A stretch of DNA of 64,000 nt, taken from Bacteroidota bacterium. Lineage in GTDB: Bacteria; Bacteroidota; Bacteroidia; Chitinophagales; UBA8649. Position numbers and translations under genes: made by a program. The stretch spans positions 1 through 64,000 of the forward strand of contig PKDX01000005.1 of NCBI GenBank assembly GCA_002862745.1. The letters are read 5' to 3'. The notes below the pieces were generated by a model. The model did no database searches, had not been told where the DNA came from, and was given only the letters and a program-made list of their open reading frames with translations. Of the stretch, positions 30,617 to 39,734 are shown one piece after another (position 1 is the stretch's first letter; every line of letters starts with the position of its first letter).

Positions 30617-32854
30617 TTATAAGCCGTGCATCGCGTGAAATTGAAGACGAACAAGGCGTAAAATATGCTCAGGAATTTCTTCTTCATCGAATTCTTCTTC
30701 GAACGGTCCTAGTTGGTCCTCTTCTAAGCCCCTGTAAAAGTCCCACATTTCATCATAGAGTTCTTCATCAACTTCTTCGGAAAAAAGATGTTGTACGTTG
30801 AGTTTTGTTCCTGCCATAACAATGGTCTCTAACTCATTAATGACATAGTCTTGATCCACGCCTAAAAATCCTTCTAGTGCATCGAGGGTCATTTTTTTAT
30901 CAATCATTTCGATCAGCTTCACCTTTTGTGCTGACTTTTTCATGACCCCCTTGGTTTGAATAGAAAGGTTAGCTTCAAGGTCGTTGTCTTTGGTAAATTG
31001 TTGCACGATGGGAAGTACGAACTGCCCAAACTTACGGCTCTTTCGATCACTTACTCCCTGCACCGCCAGAAAGTTCTCAGGAGTCGTTGGTAAATAGGTT
31101 GCTGTTTCTTTTAACGCGGCATCTGAAAACATCAAGAAACTAGGAATGTTAAGCGACTCGGCCTTGCGCTTACAAGAGGCCTTTAGCATGTCATATAGAT
31201 CTTGGTGGAAAGTGGCTTCATTACTGGCTTTTGGGCGATCAACACGTTGTTGTAAGGAGACCGAAAAACTGGATGGGGAAAGATTTTCATTAGACCATTT
31301 TCCAGGAAGTACATTCAGTGGATTGCTGGGGTCTCGTTGTAAAACACCCACATTAAGCGCCATCTCAATAAGTTCTCGAATGCTATTGGGTCGAAGCGTT
31401 TTACCAAGTCCAAAAACGGAGGATTCTTCAAATTTTGCAGTAGTTATTGCTGGCGTTGTTCGTCCTAATAACAGGGTTTGGATCATTTTTTTTGAAGCCC
31501 CCTTGGGTGTGTTATTATTCATCCATGACAAGATTTCCTTGGCCATTTCCTGCAAATCCGTTGTTTCATACTTTTGGGCACAATTATCACAAGTATTGTT
31601 TTCCAAACAGGAGTTGTGCTCAACTTTTTCGCCAAAGTACCTCAATACAAAGGCCCTTCTACAGGTTCCTGAGAGCACAAAATCGTGCATGCTTTCAAGT
31701 AGCTGGCTTGCTCGTTGACGCTCTCCTTCATTGAGATCCTTAAATCGGCGTGCATAGGATTTCACATCCTTTTCGCTATAAAAACCAAGGCAGCGAGAAG
31801 GCTTTCCATCTCGACCTGCACGCCCAGTTTCTTGATAGTAGTTTTCGATACTTTTTGGAAGATCATGATGGATAACAAACCGCACATCCGCCTTATCAAT
31901 GCCCATCCCAAAGGCAATTGTCGCTACAACAACATGAACCTTACCTGAGGTAAAAGCATTTTGTACTTCCATCCGCTCCTTGGTCGGCAGGCCACCGTGA
32001 TAAGCCATAGCCTTGATTCCATTGTTTTGAAGCATTTCCGCAACCTCTTCGGTGGTTTTCCTATACATACAGTAAATAATCCCCGTTTCTTGAGGATGCT
32101 TCAACACTTCTTTTGCGATAGCTTGATGCAGGGCCGCCTGAGGGAGCTTAGGCTTAATAAAGTAGGAGAGATTGGGCCGATTGAATGAGGCTTTAAAGAC
32201 ATTGACATCCTTAAGTTTGAGGTTGTCAATAATATCTTGTTGAACAAAGGGGGTAGCCGTAGCCGTAAGACAAATAATGGTTGGTTGATTGCTTAAGCCG
32301 CTGAGATACTTTCTAATGTTACGGTATTCCGGACGAAAGTCATGACCCCATTCAGACACACAATGGGCCTCATCAATGGCAATCAAGGGGACATCAATAG
32401 AATCAAGAAAGGCTTGATTTCCTTCAACGCTAAGCCATTCAGGCGACACATAGATGAGCTTTGTCTCACCTTCGTGGACTTTCGCCTTGATCTCAGTTTG
32501 CTTTCCAGCAGAGATACTTGAGTTAAGGACATGAGCATAATGCTCCCGCTTTAGCTTTTTATTCACGCTGTCGGCCTGGTCTTTCATAAGAGCAATCAAG
32601 GGCGACACAACGACAGTACATCCATTAAGGGCTAAAGAAGGCAATTGATAGCAAAGCGATTTACCGCCACCTGTTGGCATAAGCACAAGAGAATCTTTGC
32701 CTCTTAATACGGCTGTAATTGCCTCTTTTTGAAGCGGTCGAAACCCCTCAAGACCAAAACGAGCCAATAACTCGGTTAACTCAAGAGAGGAATCAGTGTT
32801 TACCTTTGCCTCAAGAGGGGTAATATCCATTTCATTTTGCATAGAGATGCTCAA
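30617..32854 (-). CDS. recQ: ATP-dependent DNA helicase RecQ
   Basis: FRPLQKEAITAVLRGKDSLVLMPTGGGKSLCYQLP, DEAHCVSEWGHDFRPEY, QETGRAGRDG, RQC zinc cysteines, HRDC-like region. Confidence 0.96.
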   Translation of the reverse strand: MSISMQNEMDITPLEAKVNTDSSLELTELLARFGLEGFRPLQKEAITAVLRGKDSLVLMPTGGGKSLCYQLPSLALNGCTVVVSPLIALMKDQADSVNKKLKREHYAHVLNSSISAGKQTEIKAKVHEGETKLIYVSPEWLSVEGNQAFLDSIDVPLIAIDEAHCVSEWGHDFRPEYRNIRKYLSGLSNQPTIICLTATATPFVQQDIIDNLKLKDVNVFKASFNRPNLSYFIKPKLPQAALHQAIAKEVLKHPQETGIIYCMYRKTTEEVAEMLQNNGIKAMAYHGGLPTKERMEVQNAFTSGKVHVVVATIAFGMGIDKADVRFVIHHDLPKSIENYYQETGRAGRDGKPSRCLGFYSEKDVKSYARRFKDLNEGERQRASQLLESMHDFVLSGTCRRAFVLRYFGEKVEHNSCLENNTCDNCAQKYETTDLQEMAKEILSWMNNNTPKGASKKMIQTLLLGRTTPAITTAKFEESSVFGLGKTLRPNSIRELIEMALNVGVLQRDPSNPLNVLPGKWSNENLSPSSFSVSLQQRVDRPKASNEATFHQDLYDMLKASCKRKAESLNIPSFLMFSDAALKETATYLPTTPENFLAVQGVSDRKSRKFGQFVLPIVQQFTKDNDLEANLSIQTKGVMKKSAQKVKLIEMIDKKMTLDALEGFLGVDQDYVINELETIVMAGTKLNVQHLFSEEVDEELYDEMWDFYRGLEEDQLGPFEEEFDEEEIPEHILRLVRLQFHAMHGL

Positions 32855-32954
32855 TACTTTAGTAATTTAATAAATATCTAGGCGAAAAGATGCGTTAGTC
32901 CCTATTCAGAAGGAACAAACGGGATTTTGAACAATCCTAGAAATAGAAAGATAT

Positions 32955-34064
32955 ATGGCAAATCAACCTTACATTGTAATTATGGCTGGCGGCCTAGGTA
33001 GTCGATTTTGGCCTATGAGTCGTCAAAAACGACCCAAACAGTTTTTAGATGTTTTGGATTCTGGGCAGTCTATGCTAGCCACTACAGTAGAACGATTTTT
33101 ATCTATTACTATTCCAGAAAACATTCTCATTGTAACGCATTCTGACTACCTCCAACAGGTTAAAGAGGTTTGTCCCATGATTAGCGATGGTAATATATTG
33201 TTGGAGCCTGTTCGGCGCAACACCGCGCCTTGTGTAGCTTTCGCTTCCGCTGTTATTTATGCAAAAGACCCCGAAGCTCGAATTGTTGTTGCCCCATCTG
33301 ATCACTGGGTAGCGGACACTAAGTCTTTTGAAACGGCCATTCAAAATGGTATCGATCATTTAGAGCACGCAAATGATCTCATTACGCTAGGTATCCAGCC
33401 TCAAAATCCAAATACGGGGTATGGGTATATCCAATATGACAGTGCTGATCAAGAAGTACACTTAAACCGGAGTGTTTTTGATGTTCGGGCGTTTACTGAG
33501 AAGCCTGATGAAGAAACAGCAAAGCGTTTTTTATCTACAGGTGAGTTTTTATGGAATTCAGGACTCTTTGTATGGAAGGCTAAGGACATTAAGGCCGCCC
33601 TAGCATCCCACTTATCGGAAATCCACGATGCCTTTTTCAAGGAAATCCAGTCTTGGCTCAATGGTAACACCTATGCCATTAACTACGGCGTGCTTCGTAG
33701 AATCTATGCTCAATGCGCAAATATTTCCATTGACTATGGTATTATGGAAAAAGTAGGTAATGTTCGCGTGATTCCAAGTGCTTTTGGATGGAGTGATGTA
33801 GGAACTTGGAAGTCTCTATATGCTCTGTCGGACCAAGATTATATGGGCAATGTAGCCTTGGGTGATTTGGTGAAAATGTATGATAGCCGTGACAACCTCG
33901 TGGTGCAAACAAAGGAGGGTAAGGTTGTCATCCTGAATGGCCTAAAAAAGTTACTTATCGTCGATACAGAGGATGCCTTGGTCGTATCAAAAATTGATCG
34001 CGAGCAGGAGTTTAGACAAATTGTCAATGATTTAAAAGGAGAGGGCCTTTCAAGATTTCTTTAG
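32955..34064 (+). CDS. manC: Mannose-1-phosphate guanylyltransferase
   Basis: IMAGGLGSRFWPMSRQKRPKQFLDVL, EPVRRNTAPCVAFA, FTEKPDEETAKRFL. Confidence 0.94.
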   Translation: MANQPYIVIMAGGLGSRFWPMSRQKRPKQFLDVLDSGQSMLATTVERFLSITIPENILIVTHSDYLQQVKEVCPMISDGNILLEPVRRNTAPCVAFASAVIYAKDPEARIVVAPSDHWVADTKSFETAIQNGIDHLEHANDLITLGIQPQNPNTGYGYIQYDSADQEVHLNRSVFDVRAFTEKPDEETAKRFLSTGEFLWNSGLFVWKAKDIKAALASHLSEIHDAFFKEIQSWLNGNTYAINYGVLRRIYAQCANISIDYGIMEKVGNVRVIPSAFGWSDVGTWKSLYALSDQDYMGNVALGDLVKMYDSRDNLVVQTKEGKVVILNGLKKLLIVDTEDALVVSKIDREQEFRQIVNDLKGEGLSRFL

Positions 34065-34639
34065 CGAGCAAAATGCTTGTCAATGAGCGTAAACAGCTCG
34101 CGTGACGCCCTGTCTAAATCATCATTCACAATAACATAATCAAAAGACGTTTCTTGGCTTATCTCATAGTCATACCGGGCAAGTCGGTCTCGTAAGGATT
34201 CAGCACTTTCTGTTTTTCGGCTGATAAGTCGTTGTTCTAACACGTCCTTAGAGGGCGGTTTGATAAAAATACTGAGCGGTTTAGGGTCAATTTTCTGTTG
34301 TAGAGACAGCCCTCCATTGACATCAATATCAAATAAGGGTATGGCCCCATTATTTTGTATTCGACTGACTTCACTTCGCAGTGTTCCGTAGAAGAGTCCT
34401 GAGTATACTTCCTCCCATTCTAAAAAGGCGTTCTCTGCTTGAGCCGCCTTAAAGGCTTCGCTCGAAAGAAAATGATAGTGCTGTCCATCAACTTCTCCTT
34501 GGCGTGGTGAGCGAGTAGTAGCACTGATTGAAAATTGGAACAATGCCGGATAGTTTGCCATAAGCGCTTTGATGAGCGTGGATTTTCCTGCACCCGACGG
34601 GGCAGTAATAATTAAGCATTGACTAGATCCTAAACTCAT
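34061..34639 (-). CDS. gmk: Guanylate kinase
   Basis: IITAPSGAGKSTLIKALMANYP, SISATTRSPRQGEVDGQHYHFLS. Confidence 0.96.
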   Translation of the reverse strand: MSLGSSQCLIITAPSGAGKSTLIKALMANYPALFQFSISATTRSPRQGEVDGQHYHFLSSEAFKAAQAENAFLEWEEVYSGLFYGTLRSEVSRIQNNGAIPLFDIDVNGGLSLQQKIDPKPLSIFIKPPSKDVLEQRLISRKTESAESLRDRLARYDYEISQETSFDYVIVNDDLDRASRELFTLIDKHFAR

Positions 34640-35538
34640 AATACGTTAGCAAGTTGCTCTTTTATTTTTTCAAGGTTTTCCTTCATATTAACCACGAGAT
34701 GTTGAATGGGAGCAAAGGATGCCTTCGAGCCGAGGGTATTGATCTCACGACCGATTTCTTGCGTTATAAACTGCAGTTTTTTTCCTGTGATTTTTCCTCC
34801 ATCCATCGTCGTGCGAAAATAGGCGCAATGTGCTGAAAGCCGCACGAGTTCTTCGGTGACATCCCACTTATCCAAGTAATACAAGAACTCCTGTTCAAAA
34901 CGATTGGCGTCTAAGTCTTTGATCTCTTGCATATGACGCTCCAAACCTTCCCGAAGCAATTGACTACGTTGAGTTAACTGTTGTTCAACCTCAGGAATAG
35001 CTCCTTCAATACAACCTAATTCTTGATCTAAAAAGGCATGGATTTGTTCTCCTTCTGCTCGTCTAAACTCCATGGTTTGAGCAATAGCCTCTTCCAAGCT
35101 TTTTTGTAATAGAACAACGTCTTTATCTTGCCATACGATACCTTCTTCCGAAGCATTCCATAAGTCCTCTTTTAATAGGAGCTGCCAAGCCATATCCGCG
35201 GACAAATCTCCTTTCCTTCCAAGGTGTTTTCCAAGCATAGCCATCATCGTTTCTAGTCTTTTGTCAAAGGCTTCTTCGACTGAGGCATTTTCTATCTTAC
35301 TTCCTATGGGTTCAAGAGCTAGACTAACATCAACCTTGCCACGAAGTAAGCCCTCTTGAATGATTTTGCGCAGGGTGAGCTCAAAAGGTCTAAGCTGGTT
35401 ATCCAGCTTTATATTGATATCGATGTTTCGACTATTTAACGTGCGAATCTCCCAATTGGCTTTGAACCCCGTGAGGTTTATATCGGCTTTTCCAAAGCCT
35501 GTCATGGAATGTAACTGATGATTTTTTTTAGAAGTCAT
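34636..35538 (-). CDS. YicC family endoribonuclease
   Basis: SMTGFGKAD, EIRTLNSRNIDINIKL, YLDKWDVTEELVRLSAHCAYFR, GKKLQFITQEIGREINTLGSKA. Confidence 0.94.
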   Translation of the reverse strand: MTSKKNHQLHSMTGFGKADINLTGFKANWEIRTLNSRNIDINIKLDNQLRPFELTLRKIIQEGLLRGKVDVSLALEPIGSKIENASVEEAFDKRLETMMAMLGKHLGRKGDLSADMAWQLLLKEDLWNASEEGIVWQDKDVVLLQKSLEEAIAQTMEFRRAEGEQIHAFLDQELGCIEGAIPEVEQQLTQRSQLLREGLERHMQEIKDLDANRFEQEFLYYLDKWDVTEELVRLSAHCAYFRTTMDGGKITGKKLQFITQEIGREINTLGSKASFAPIQHLVVNMKENLEKIKEQLANVL

Positions 35539-38500
35539 AACCTAGAGATAGTTGAAAGCGAAGGGGTAAATGTTCTCCAGAATCCCACCCCCTTGCAAAG
35601 TCTGCTCGCATAAAGTAACCAAACGCATTGGCGCGTAGGCCAAACCCATATCCGACAACAACAGGAAATTTATTGATGTCCAAACGGACTTCACTGACGG
35701 CATTGGTTAGGGTTTGCTGGTAGAGCGGGTTATCCTTTCCAAAAGGACTTGGACCTTCCCATGCACTTCCTATATCGCAAAATGCTAAAACTTGGAGGTT
35801 TCTTAGGAGAGGAGAATTGGGAATTTTTCTAGAAAACGAAGAAAAGATGGGTACACGAAACTCGGAGTTTAACACCATAAAGCTGTTTCCATTGCGGATG
35901 TTTTGCTGGAATCCCCGCATAGAGGATGCCAAGGCTTGATACACATAGCCATTGTCCGTGTTGATTGGTGTCTGCTGATTAAACTGAGGAAATAAAATCC
36001 CTTGGCTTCCCCCGAGGTAATAGATCAGTTTTTGGCTTCCAACGCTCGAGCTATAGGCTAAGCGATTCGCCCAGGTAATGGTCCTCCATATGGGCTGATA
36101 GTGCCGTGCATCAAAACCCCAGACGAACAGAATGTCATTATTAAACTGTGGAAATTTGACCTCTCGACTACCAAAGATGGTGTCCAAGCGAACGGGTACT
36201 TCTTTGTGGGCTTCAAAGAACGCTACCGCACGCAGTCCATGTTTTATGTTGGGGGTGACATCACGGCTTGCATCATAACAATACTCAAGTTTTGAAATCA
36301 CATAATTGTCGGACGTAATCGTACCATATGCTGCAAGGACATTGATGGACTTCGGCACGAAGCGATCATTTCGAAATCCTATTCGGAGTCGGATAGAATT
36401 TCGAACATCCAAGGCATATTTCATAGCATATTCCACGTAATTACTGCGCGTATTTAATATGCCGGCTTCATCACCGAAAGGAGAGGTAAACACAACTTCT
36501 TCTTGGAGGCTTTTGCGATAATAGGTATACTGATGATCCATTCGCTTTTTTAGGGCCTCATAGGTTGCAAACATCTCATTTTGTCGAGTTTGAAAGTCGG
36601 TTGGAAGTCTAACTCCTCCATAAATTTTATGGTCTTCCATTAAGTCGGTAATTCCGATGGTAAGCAAGCCGTTGATACCTGGAACATCAAATACTGGAGA
36701 TCCTGGGTTAAAGGGTTGGTAGGTGTTGTAGAGTAACGAGTTGTCCAGCGACGCGCTCACCGATTCGGTCATAAAAGTCGAACTGTAGTTTCTCTTTCGA
36801 TGAACCTCAAAGGGACTTTCTTCGCCCGCTCCCTGATTGGGAAAGCCACTGCTGAGCTGCAAAGAATAGTTTGCACTATCCATTTCCATAAAATCAAATC
36901 GGCTTTGATAGAGAATAGGCGGGCTCGAGGGAATACTATCTTCTTGCAAGACATCCTTTTGATCTTCTGAAATAACTCGAGATGGGAGGCGTTTGAAATA
37001 TTCAATAATGGCGGGTGTCCTGTAGTTTTGACTAGCAGGGTTAGCGGATGCTGTAGGTTGTTGAATTGAAAAAGGAATAAGTTTTTGACGGCCCTCGGAG
37101 TAGATGATACCACTTCCTGCTAACTCTTTATCTCCGGTCATGGGGTTCAACATAGGTTGCACATCGAGTGCTTGTAAGAAATCCTGATATTGACTTACTG
37201 GGCGACTAACTCCATAGGGCTTCGTTGTACTTAGGCTATTGGAATCGATAATGACATAGGTGGTAGGGTCTAGGAGTAGGTCTACGTCGAGATGAGCGTA
37301 GTTAACTACGGAGTCCTTATTGTCGGGGGCATCGATTGGATGATAAATGTATTCTGTATGGTGTTGGACTTCTTTTTCTTTGATGATTACCTCATGGAAT
37401 TGTCGGATGCCTTGCACATCACTGCTCACTAAAAAGCTTGAGTCTGAAAGAAAGGCGACAGGAAATTCATCGAGGTCATGGGTGTGGGTAAGCTGGATGA
37501 GTTGCCAGGCTTCCGGATGATTTGGCCGCAGCATAAACACATCCAACTTTTTTTGAGGAAGGAGGCTATCTAGCCGCCCATTGAGCAGGGTATCGTTGGG
37601 GCGGTTCGAGGCAAACAGGATGGCTTCTTGCCCCTTGTAGGTTCCTGTAATAGGGGTTAGGTCGTCGTAGAAATCGTTTGTAATCAGCTTTCGTCGTGTC
37701 TGACGCTTGTTATAGGACAGAATATTGCTTTGCCCATTTTGCATGACGGACAAGAGCACTTCGTTGGCGCCTACATAGCGAAAGTCATAGATGTTTTGCA
37801 CTCCTTTGAACTCCATTTTTTCCCATCGACCACGCTCAACATCATAGGATTGCCAAAAGATTTTATCCCGCTTACGGTGAATAAGATCCAGCGTGTTGTC
37901 CGGCGCGAAGGCAATAAGAGGCATGTGCCTGTCAGGCAGCAAATTGTCTGTGCGAAAGCCTTTGGAAAATACACGTCTCCTACTTCCATCCTCAAGGGCA
38001 TAGAGATATACTCGTCGACGACCTTCAAGATCATTGACAACCGCGACCAAGCTTCCATCAGGGCTAATGATGGGTTGATGGTTAAACCCATTTTTGGGCA
38101 AGATCAAATCCACCTCATTCTCGCTTGTAATGGATTGGTCGAAATATCGTATTTCCTCTTGGTATTGGGCTTTACAGCGCGTGTACCAGTCTTTAAATCC
38201 CGTATTTAAGTCTACTCCGCGCACCAATTGGATGCCTTGTTCAAAGCTGTGGCTTACACGTGTCAGATAAATGAGATTGGATAGCGATTCCTTGCCCAAA
38301 TCACGCTCAACATCCCATAAAAAGGCTCGGGTTACAAAGGCTAAGCTTGGGTCATCAAGCTTGGTCATGTCCGAAAATGCTCCGGTTAAAATACCATCAC
38401 GTAGCCTTCCTTCATCAGCCATTGACCAACCCTGAGCGATATACTCTGTAAGGCCTTCGATATACCATTTTGGAAGCTCTGCTTTGACTGCATTTTGAAT

Positions 38501-39040
38501 AAATTCTTGGAAGTCGCTTCCAAAAAGCATCCTTTCCAAAAGAAGTTGAGTAATTCCACGTCGTATATCGGTGTCCAACTCGTCGATGGATCCGTTGTAA
38601 TCGACAAAGATGGTGTAGTCCATTACACGCGATTCTCCGGTAAAGGTGGTTTCCTGCTTAATGCCAATGTTGGTTTGAGCCAAGTCAGAAGGCGTTGGGA
38701 AAACCATGAGGTTTATCTTTTGCGGTAGTCGATAGTCAAGGTAGTTGACGACTTCTTCAAAGCGGTCTTCTACGGTTTGAACGACATAGCTTCCAATCTC
38801 CTGGCCCCCATTGGGAAAGTAAACCTCAAAATTGTCGGTCGGATAGATTTGCCAACGAAATTCTCTGTACTGCACCCTGTTTTGACCAAATTCTACAGGG
38901 GTAGACTGTCCAAAAATGATGATGGGCATGAGAAAAAGGAAGATAAGCCCAATACTCACCGTTTGAACTGGGCCGTTTCCGCGCATTGCGTCGCGGACGA
39001 GGTAGGTCAATCGTTGAGATAATGGAGCAAATTTTCTCAT
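35528..39040 (-). CDS. Large envelope protein: peptidase-MA-like N-terminal domain, TolB-like beta-propeller, C-terminal outer-membrane barrel
   Basis: Signal (VSIGLIFLFLMPIIIFGQS); PKWYIEGLTEYIAQGW typical of peptidase MA family; propeller repeats (NHQPIISPDGSLVAVVNDLEGRRRVYLY); barrel-like C-terminus ending LRFQLSLGYDF. Start at MRKFAPLSQ (39040). Confidence 0.75.
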   Translation of the reverse strand: MRKFAPLSQRLTYLVRDAMRGNGPVQTVSIGLIFLFLMPIIIFGQSTPVEFGQNRVQYREFRWQIYPTDNFEVYFPNGGQEIGSYVVQTVEDRFEEVVNYLDYRLPQKINLMVFPTPSDLAQTNIGIKQETTFTGESRVMDYTIFVDYNGSIDELDTDIRRGITQLLLERMLFGSDFQEFIQNAVKAELPKWYIEGLTEYIAQGWSMADEGRLRDGILTGAFSDMTKLDDPSLAFVTRAFLWDVERDLGKESLSNLIYLTRVSHSFEQGIQLVRGVDLNTGFKDWYTRCKAQYQEEIRYFDQSITSENEVDLILPKNGFNHQPIISPDGSLVAVVNDLEGRRRVYLYALEDGSRRRVFSKGFRTDNLLPDRHMPLIAFAPDNTLDLIHRKRDKIFWQSYDVERGRWEKMEFKGVQNIYDFRYVGANEVLLSVMQNGQSNILSYNKRQTRRKLITNDFYDDLTPITGTYKGQEAILFASNRPNDTLLNGRLDSLLPQKKLDVFMLRPNHPEAWQLIQLTHTHDLDEFPVAFLSDSSFLVSSDVQGIRQFHEVIIKEKEVQHHTEYIYHPIDAPDNKDSVVNYAHLDVDLLLDPTTYVIIDSNSLSTTKPYGVSRPVSQYQDFLQALDVQPMLNPMTGDKELAGSGIIYSEGRQKLIPFSIQQPTASANPASQNYRTPAIIEYFKRLPSRVISEDQKDVLQEDSIPSSPPILYQSRFDFMEMDSANYSLQLSSGFPNQGAGEESPFEVHRKRNYSSTFMTESVSASLDNSLLYNTYQPFNPGSPVFDVPGINGLLTIGITDLMEDHKIYGGVRLPTDFQTRQNEMFATYEALKKRMDHQYTYYRKSLQEEVVFTSPFGDEAGILNTRSNYVEYAMKYALDVRNSIRLRIGFRNDRFVPKSINVLAAYGTITSDNYVISKLEYCYDASRDVTPNIKHGLRAVAFFEAHKEVPVRLDTIFGSREVKFPQFNNDILFVWGFDARHYQPIWRTITWANRLAYSSSVGSQKLIYYLGGSQGILFPQFNQQTPINTDNGYVYQALASSMRGFQQNIRNGNSFMVLNSEFRVPIFSSFSRKIPNSPLLRNLQVLAFCDIGSAWEGPSPFGKDNPLYQQTLTNAVSEVRLDINKFPVVVGYGFGLRANAFGYFMRADFARGWDSGEHLPLRFQLSLGYDF

Positions 39041-39064
39041 ATTGTGCCAAAATAGGACTTTTGC

Positions 39065-39715
39065 ATGATGCGATTGCTGAAATTTACATTTAACGCCTTT
39101 CAAGAGAACACATATATTCTCTATGACGATAAAAATCAAGGCGCTGTCCAAGGAGTTATCATTGATCCTGGGATGTCTAATCCGAAAGAATGGGAAGAGG
39201 TAATGGAGGCTTTAGAGGCTCATTCTATTGATTTACAGTCTATTGTACTTAGTCATGGACACATCGACCATATATTGGGCATTCACTGGTTGTTGGAGTG
39301 GAAGCCATCGATGCCAATCTATGGTCATAGAATAACTCAGGAAGTGTTAAATGCCCAGCCAGATTATGCAGCACTCTTTGGTATTCATCTGCCCTCAGCT
39401 CCCGAGATAACGCATTTTCTTGAGCCGGGAGAAAAGGTAAGAGTAGGCGAAGAAACCTTAGACATTCTATACACTCCGGGGCACTGTCCGGGAGAAGTAA
39501 GCTTTTATCACGCGTCAAGTAAAACACTGATTGCTGGCGATGTTCTTTTTTATGAGAGCATAGGCCGAACCGACCTTCCGGGTGGTGACTTACCGACCTT
39601 GCTAGCCGCTATTCGTGAGCAGTTTTGGCCCTTGCCCGATGATACGACGGTGTATTGTGGCCATGGCCCAGAGACCACGATTGGATACGAGAAGTTGCAC
39701 AATCCTTTTTTATAA
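39065..39715 (+). CDS. MBL-fold metallohydrolase (glyoxalase II-like)
   Basis: VLSHGHIDHILG (HxHxDH), LYTPGHCPGEVSFY, IAGDVLFYESIGRTDLPGGD, VYCGHGPETTIGYE. Confidence 0.94.
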   Translation: MMRLLKFTFNAFQENTYILYDDKNQGAVQGVIIDPGMSNPKEWEEVMEALEAHSIDLQSIVLSHGHIDHILGIHWLLEWKPSMPIYGHRITQEVLNAQPDYAALFGIHLPSAPEITHFLEPGEKVRVGEETLDILYTPGHCPGEVSFYHASSKTLIAGDVLFYESIGRTDLPGGDLPTLLAAIREQFWPLPDDTTVYCGHGPETTIGYEKLHNPFL

Positions 39716-39734
39716 AACCTGGCGACAGGTTTGC

